A stretch of DNA of 23,496 nt from an uncultured Oscillospiraceae bacterium. Lineage in GTDB: Bacteria > Bacillota > Clostridia > Oscillospirales > Oscillospiraceae. Made by a program: the position numbers and the translations under genes. A model generated the notes under the pieces. The model worked only from the letters and a program-made list of their open reading frames with translations, was not told the origin of the DNA and searched no databases. Shown here piece after piece: positions 20,975 through 23,496 of the stretch. The stretch is taken from the NCBI GenBank assembly GCA_910587785.1, contig CAJUOA010000047.1, positions 1-23,496 of the forward strand, given 5' to 3'. Positions within the stretch are counted from its first letter, which is position 1. Every line of letters begins with the position of its first letter.

Positions 20975-23314
20975 CTATCCAATCACCTGCTCCGCCACCT
21001 TGGCCGACTGTGCGGCGTCCCTGGTGTAGAAGTCCGCGCCAATCTGACGGGCGAACTCCTCCGTCACCACCGCGCCGCCCACCATCACCTTGCAGGGCGC
21101 TCCTGCCGCCCGGAGGGCCTGGATGGTCACGGCGATCTTCTGCGCTGTGGTGGTCATGAGGGACGAGAGCCCCACCAGGGGCGCGCCTGTCTCCAGGGCC
21201 GCTTCCACCACTCGCTCCGGGGCCACGTCACGGCCCAGGTCCACGACCCGGTAGCCGTAGTTCTCCAGGAGCATCTTTACGATGTTTTTCCCGATGTCGT
21301 GGACGTCCCCCTGGACGGTGGCGAGGATGACCGGGCCCTTCTCCCCCGCGCCCGGGGGCAGGCGGCGGCGCACCACGGCGAAGGCCGCTTTCACCGCCTC
21401 GGCGGAGGCCATCAGCTGGGGCAGGAAGAGCGTTCCCGCCTCGTAGCGCTCCCCCACTCTGTCCAGCGCGGGGATGATGCGGCGGTTGACCACCTCCAGG
21501 GGCGGCTCCTTCTCCAGCAGGGCCTCCACCGCCTCGGGGACGCCGGAGCGTTGGCCCTGGGCAATCAGCGTCTCCAGGGACAGGTCCGATCCAGGGGCGC
21601 TCCTGAGCGTTCCGTTCCCGGCCTGGAAGCGGGCGATGAACACTCCGCACCCCGGGTCCGTTCCCCGGAGGACCCGGGCGGAGGCGACGGCATCTATCAC
21701 CCGCTCTGAGCCGGTGTTGACGATGGGCACGTTGAGCCCCGCCGCCAAACAGGACGAAAGGAAAGCGCAGTTGAGGGCGTCCCGGCCCGGGAGGCCGTGG
21801 CTGACATTGGACACCCCCAGCACGGTCTTGTACCCCGCCCGGCGGACCAGGCGGATGGCCTCCACCGCCGCGAGGGTCTCACCGCCGCTGACAGATGCCG
21901 CCATGGCGAGGCAGTCGATAAGGATGTCCTCCCGGCGGACGCCCGCCGCCTCCGCCGCACGGGCGGCACGGAGGGCCGTTTCGCACCGGACAGCGGGGTC
22001 CGGGCTGATGCCGCTGCCGTCCAGGGCGAGGACAATGAGCCCGGTGCCGTACTTCACCGCCAAGGGCAGGATGGTCTCCAGGCTCTCCCGGCCTCCGTTG
22101 ACGGAGTTCAGGACAGGGCGTCCCCGGCAAAGGCGCAGGGCCTGCTCCAGGGCGTCGGGCTGGGCGCAGTCGATGACCAGGGGCAGGGGCGATACCCGCT
22201 GGATGGCCGGGATCAGCCCTGAGAGGGCCGCGCCCTCGTCGATGTCCGGCAGTCCGGCGTTGACCACCAGGAGGTCCGCGCCCTCCTCCTGCTGGGCGAT
22301 GGCCGCGCCGGAGGCGTAGTCCCAATCTTTTTCATAGAGGGCCGTCTTCATTTTGGGCCGTCCGGTGGGGTTGATGCGCTCGCCCACCATGGCGATGGCG
22401 CTGTCCTCCAGGGTCAGCACGCCCTGCCAGCCGCAGAGGCGGCAGAGGGTGTCCGGCTCCCGCTGCCGCACGGGGCCGAAGGCGTCCAAAAGATGCCGCA
22501 GGGCCCGGATATGGCCCGGCGTGGTGCCGCAGCAGCCGCCCAAGACCGCCGCACCGGCCTCCAGGAAGGCCGCCCCGCAGCGGGCGAACGCCTCCTGGTC
22601 CACGTCGTAGACCGTCTCGCCGTTCTCCAGCCGGGGCATCCCGGCGTTGGGCTGGATGACCACCGGCAGGCGGGTGGCCTGGAGGACCGCCTCCAGGGCC
22701 GGGGCCATCTCCCGGGGGCCCAGGGAGCAGTTGAGGCCAACCGCGTCCGCGCCGAGGCTGGCCAGCGTCACCGCGGCGGCGGCGGGGTCCGTGCCCAGGA
22801 AGGTCCTGCCGTCCGCGCCGAAGGTCATGGTCACGAAAACCGGCAAGTTGGTCCGCTCCTTCGCCGCGAGGAGGGCGGCTTTGGCCTCCAGGAGGTCGCT
22901 CATGGTCTCGATGAGTATCAGATCCGCACCGGCGCGGGCACCGGCTTCGGCGGCCTCTGCGAAGTTGGCGTAGGCCTCGGCGAAGCTGACCTCTCCGAAG
23001 GGCTCCAGGAGGGCCCCCAGGGGGCCCATGTCCAGGGCCACCAGTTTTGCTGCTCCGGCGGCTTTGCGGGCGAGGGCGATCCCCGCCTCGATATAGGGCG
23101 CCGGGTCCTCGCCCAGCTTCCGGCGGGTTGCGCCGAAGGTGTTGGCGGTGAGGATATCCGCGCCTGCCGACGCATAGGCTTGATGGACGGCTTCCACAGC
23201 CGCCGGGGCAGTTAAATTCAGCTTTTCCGGTGCGCCGCCGGGCTTGAGGCCTGCTTTTTGGAGCATGGTCCCCATAGCGCCGTCGAGCAGTACCGGCTTT
23301 GTCAGATCGATCAT
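20975..23314 (-). CDS. metH: Cobalamin-dependent methionine synthase, short form without reactivation domain
   Basis: A 779-residue enzyme that transfers the methyl of 5-methyltetrahydrofolate through B12 to homocysteine. Domain 1 (about 1-290) is the homocysteine-binding barrel, starting VLLDGAMGTMLQ, with zinc ligands Cys196 (GLNCS) and Cys261/Cys262 (GGCCGTTP). Domain 2 (from about 305) is the pterin-binding barrel (VGERINPTGR). It is followed by the B12 cap (about 560-650) and the B12-binding domain with QGDVHDIGKNIV, where His672 of the DxHxxG motif is the lower cobalt ligand. E. coli MetH has about 1227 residues; the C-terminal S-adenosylmethionine-binding reactivation domain is absent here, as in many anaerobes, so a separate activator is needed. 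The ATG at 23314 has AAAGGCGG upstream. No cobalamin or SAM riboswitch was recognised in the 180 bases upstream within the window. Confidence 0.93.
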   Translation of the reverse strand: MIDLTKPVLLDGAMGTMLQKAGLKPGGAPEKLNLTAPAAVEAVHQAYASAGADILTANTFGATRRKLGEDPAPYIEAGIALARKAAGAAKLVALDMGPLGALLEPFGEVSFAEAYANFAEAAEAGARAGADLILIETMSDLLEAKAALLAAKERTNLPVFVTMTFGADGRTFLGTDPAAAAVTLASLGADAVGLNCSLGPREMAPALEAVLQATRLPVVIQPNAGMPRLENGETVYDVDQEAFARCGAAFLEAGAAVLGGCCGTTPGHIRALRHLLDAFGPVRQREPDTLCRLCGWQGVLTLEDSAIAMVGERINPTGRPKMKTALYEKDWDYASGAAIAQQEEGADLLVVNAGLPDIDEGAALSGLIPAIQRVSPLPLVIDCAQPDALEQALRLCRGRPVLNSVNGGRESLETILPLAVKYGTGLIVLALDGSGISPDPAVRCETALRAARAAEAAGVRREDILIDCLAMAASVSGGETLAAVEAIRLVRRAGYKTVLGVSNVSHGLPGRDALNCAFLSSCLAAGLNVPIVNTGSERVIDAVASARVLRGTDPGCGVFIARFQAGNGTLRSAPGSDLSLETLIAQGQRSGVPEAVEALLEKEPPLEVVNRRIIPALDRVGERYEAGTLFLPQLMASAEAVKAAFAVVRRRLPPGAGEKGPVILATVQGDVHDIGKNIVKMLLENYGYRVVDLGRDVAPERVVEAALETGAPLVGLSSLMTTTAQKIAVTIQALRAAGAPCKVMVGGAVVTEEFARQIGADFYTRDAAQSAKVAEQVIG

Positions 23315-23336
23315 TGCTGGTCCGCCTTTCTTTTCT

Positions 23337-23351
23337 GCGCCCTTCGGGCGC
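23337..23351. repeat. Small hairpin in the metH leader
   Basis: GCGCCC-TTC-GGGCGC, a 6-bp stem, 22 bases upstream of the metH ATG. Too small and too close for a confident attenuator. Confidence 0.5.
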
Positions 23352-23390
23352 GGGATGGATCCTTCTGCCTGATAGTCCCGGGAGCTTCGC

Positions 23391-23496
23391 GCCCCCGGAC
23401 CCCCGGCTACTTTTTCCGCGTGGAAAAAGTAGCCAAAAAGACGCTCAAGAAACTACGTTTCTTGAGAATCTTCCTTCATTACGGGGGTTTTTTGTT
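23391..23496 (+). repeat. Dispersed structured repeat, copy 3 (cut by window edge)
   Basis: Matches the first part of copies 1 and 2. It opens with GGACCCCCGG, then hairpin 1 with arms 23405-23417 and 23422-23434 (outer bases GGCTAC...GTAGCC, loop GCGT), AAAAAGACG, hairpin 2 with arms 23444-23453 and 23457-23466 (CTCAAGAAAC...GTTTCTTGAG), and ATTACGGGGGTTTTTT, then the window ends. It lies upstream of metH. Confidence 0.8.

Noticed and set aside
23315..23496. Cobalamin or SAM riboswitch upstream of metH
   Set aside because: None of the conserved cores I know were found; the region is repeat copy 3 plus small hairpins.

Overview
The window looks like chromosomal DNA of a GC-rich, spore-forming Firmicute, most likely a gut clostridial bacterium of the Oscillospiraceae/Flavonifractor type. 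This placement is inference. It rests on a SigH-type sporulation sigma factor, strong AGGAGG-type ribosome binding sites, sigma-A-like promoters, an mltG-trhP gene order like that of Bacillus (yrrL, yrrN/O), and many intergenic hairpin repeats. No rRNA, tRNA, CRISPR array, phage structural gene or transposase was seen.

Layout. Positions 1-1204 hold the 3' part of valS (+). It ends at a strong bidirectional hairpin terminator shared with a convergent GH2 beta-galactosidase (1269-4046, -) and, behind it, a short unrecognised ORF (4151-4426, -). A promoter at 4545-4573 drives a small zinc-ribbon/HExxH protein (4615-5286, +). Next comes a minus-strand operon, mltG - U32/TrhP-like protein - histidine kinase (8877 down to 5433). 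A tiny cysteine-rich membrane peptide (8991-9176, +) diverges from it. A coupled pair tagA-like/tmk (10614 down to 9224, -) follows.

Positions 10615-13316 are the most unusual part. Two copies of a ~328-bp structured repeat in inverted orientation (10702-11029 and 12883-13211) flank a divergent pair, a DMT-family transporter (-) and a HAD phosphatase (+). A third copy of the repeat runs off the right edge (23391-23496). The two hairpins at its core differ between copies by paired, compensating changes, so the structure appears to be maintained.

Positions 13317-15693 (-) hold glmM, sigH and a zinc-ribbon protein. The sigH promoter lies almost on top of its start codon. A small XRE regulator (15777-15998, -) and a divergent small acidic protein (16104-16436, +) share an operator-rich promoter. 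From 20883 down to 16360 (-) runs a ruvC-ruvA-ruvB recombination cluster, interrupted by a putative HExxH metalloprotein, a GNAT-like protein, a short coiled-coil protein and a second GNAT. A short B12-dependent methionine synthase (20975-23314, -) lies upstream of ruvC.

Most genes are housekeeping (translation, cell wall, DNA repair, one-carbon metabolism). The best candidates for something undescribed are the structured repeat family and the cassette it brackets, the cysteine-rich peptide, the accessory genes in the ruv cluster, and the small zinc proteins.
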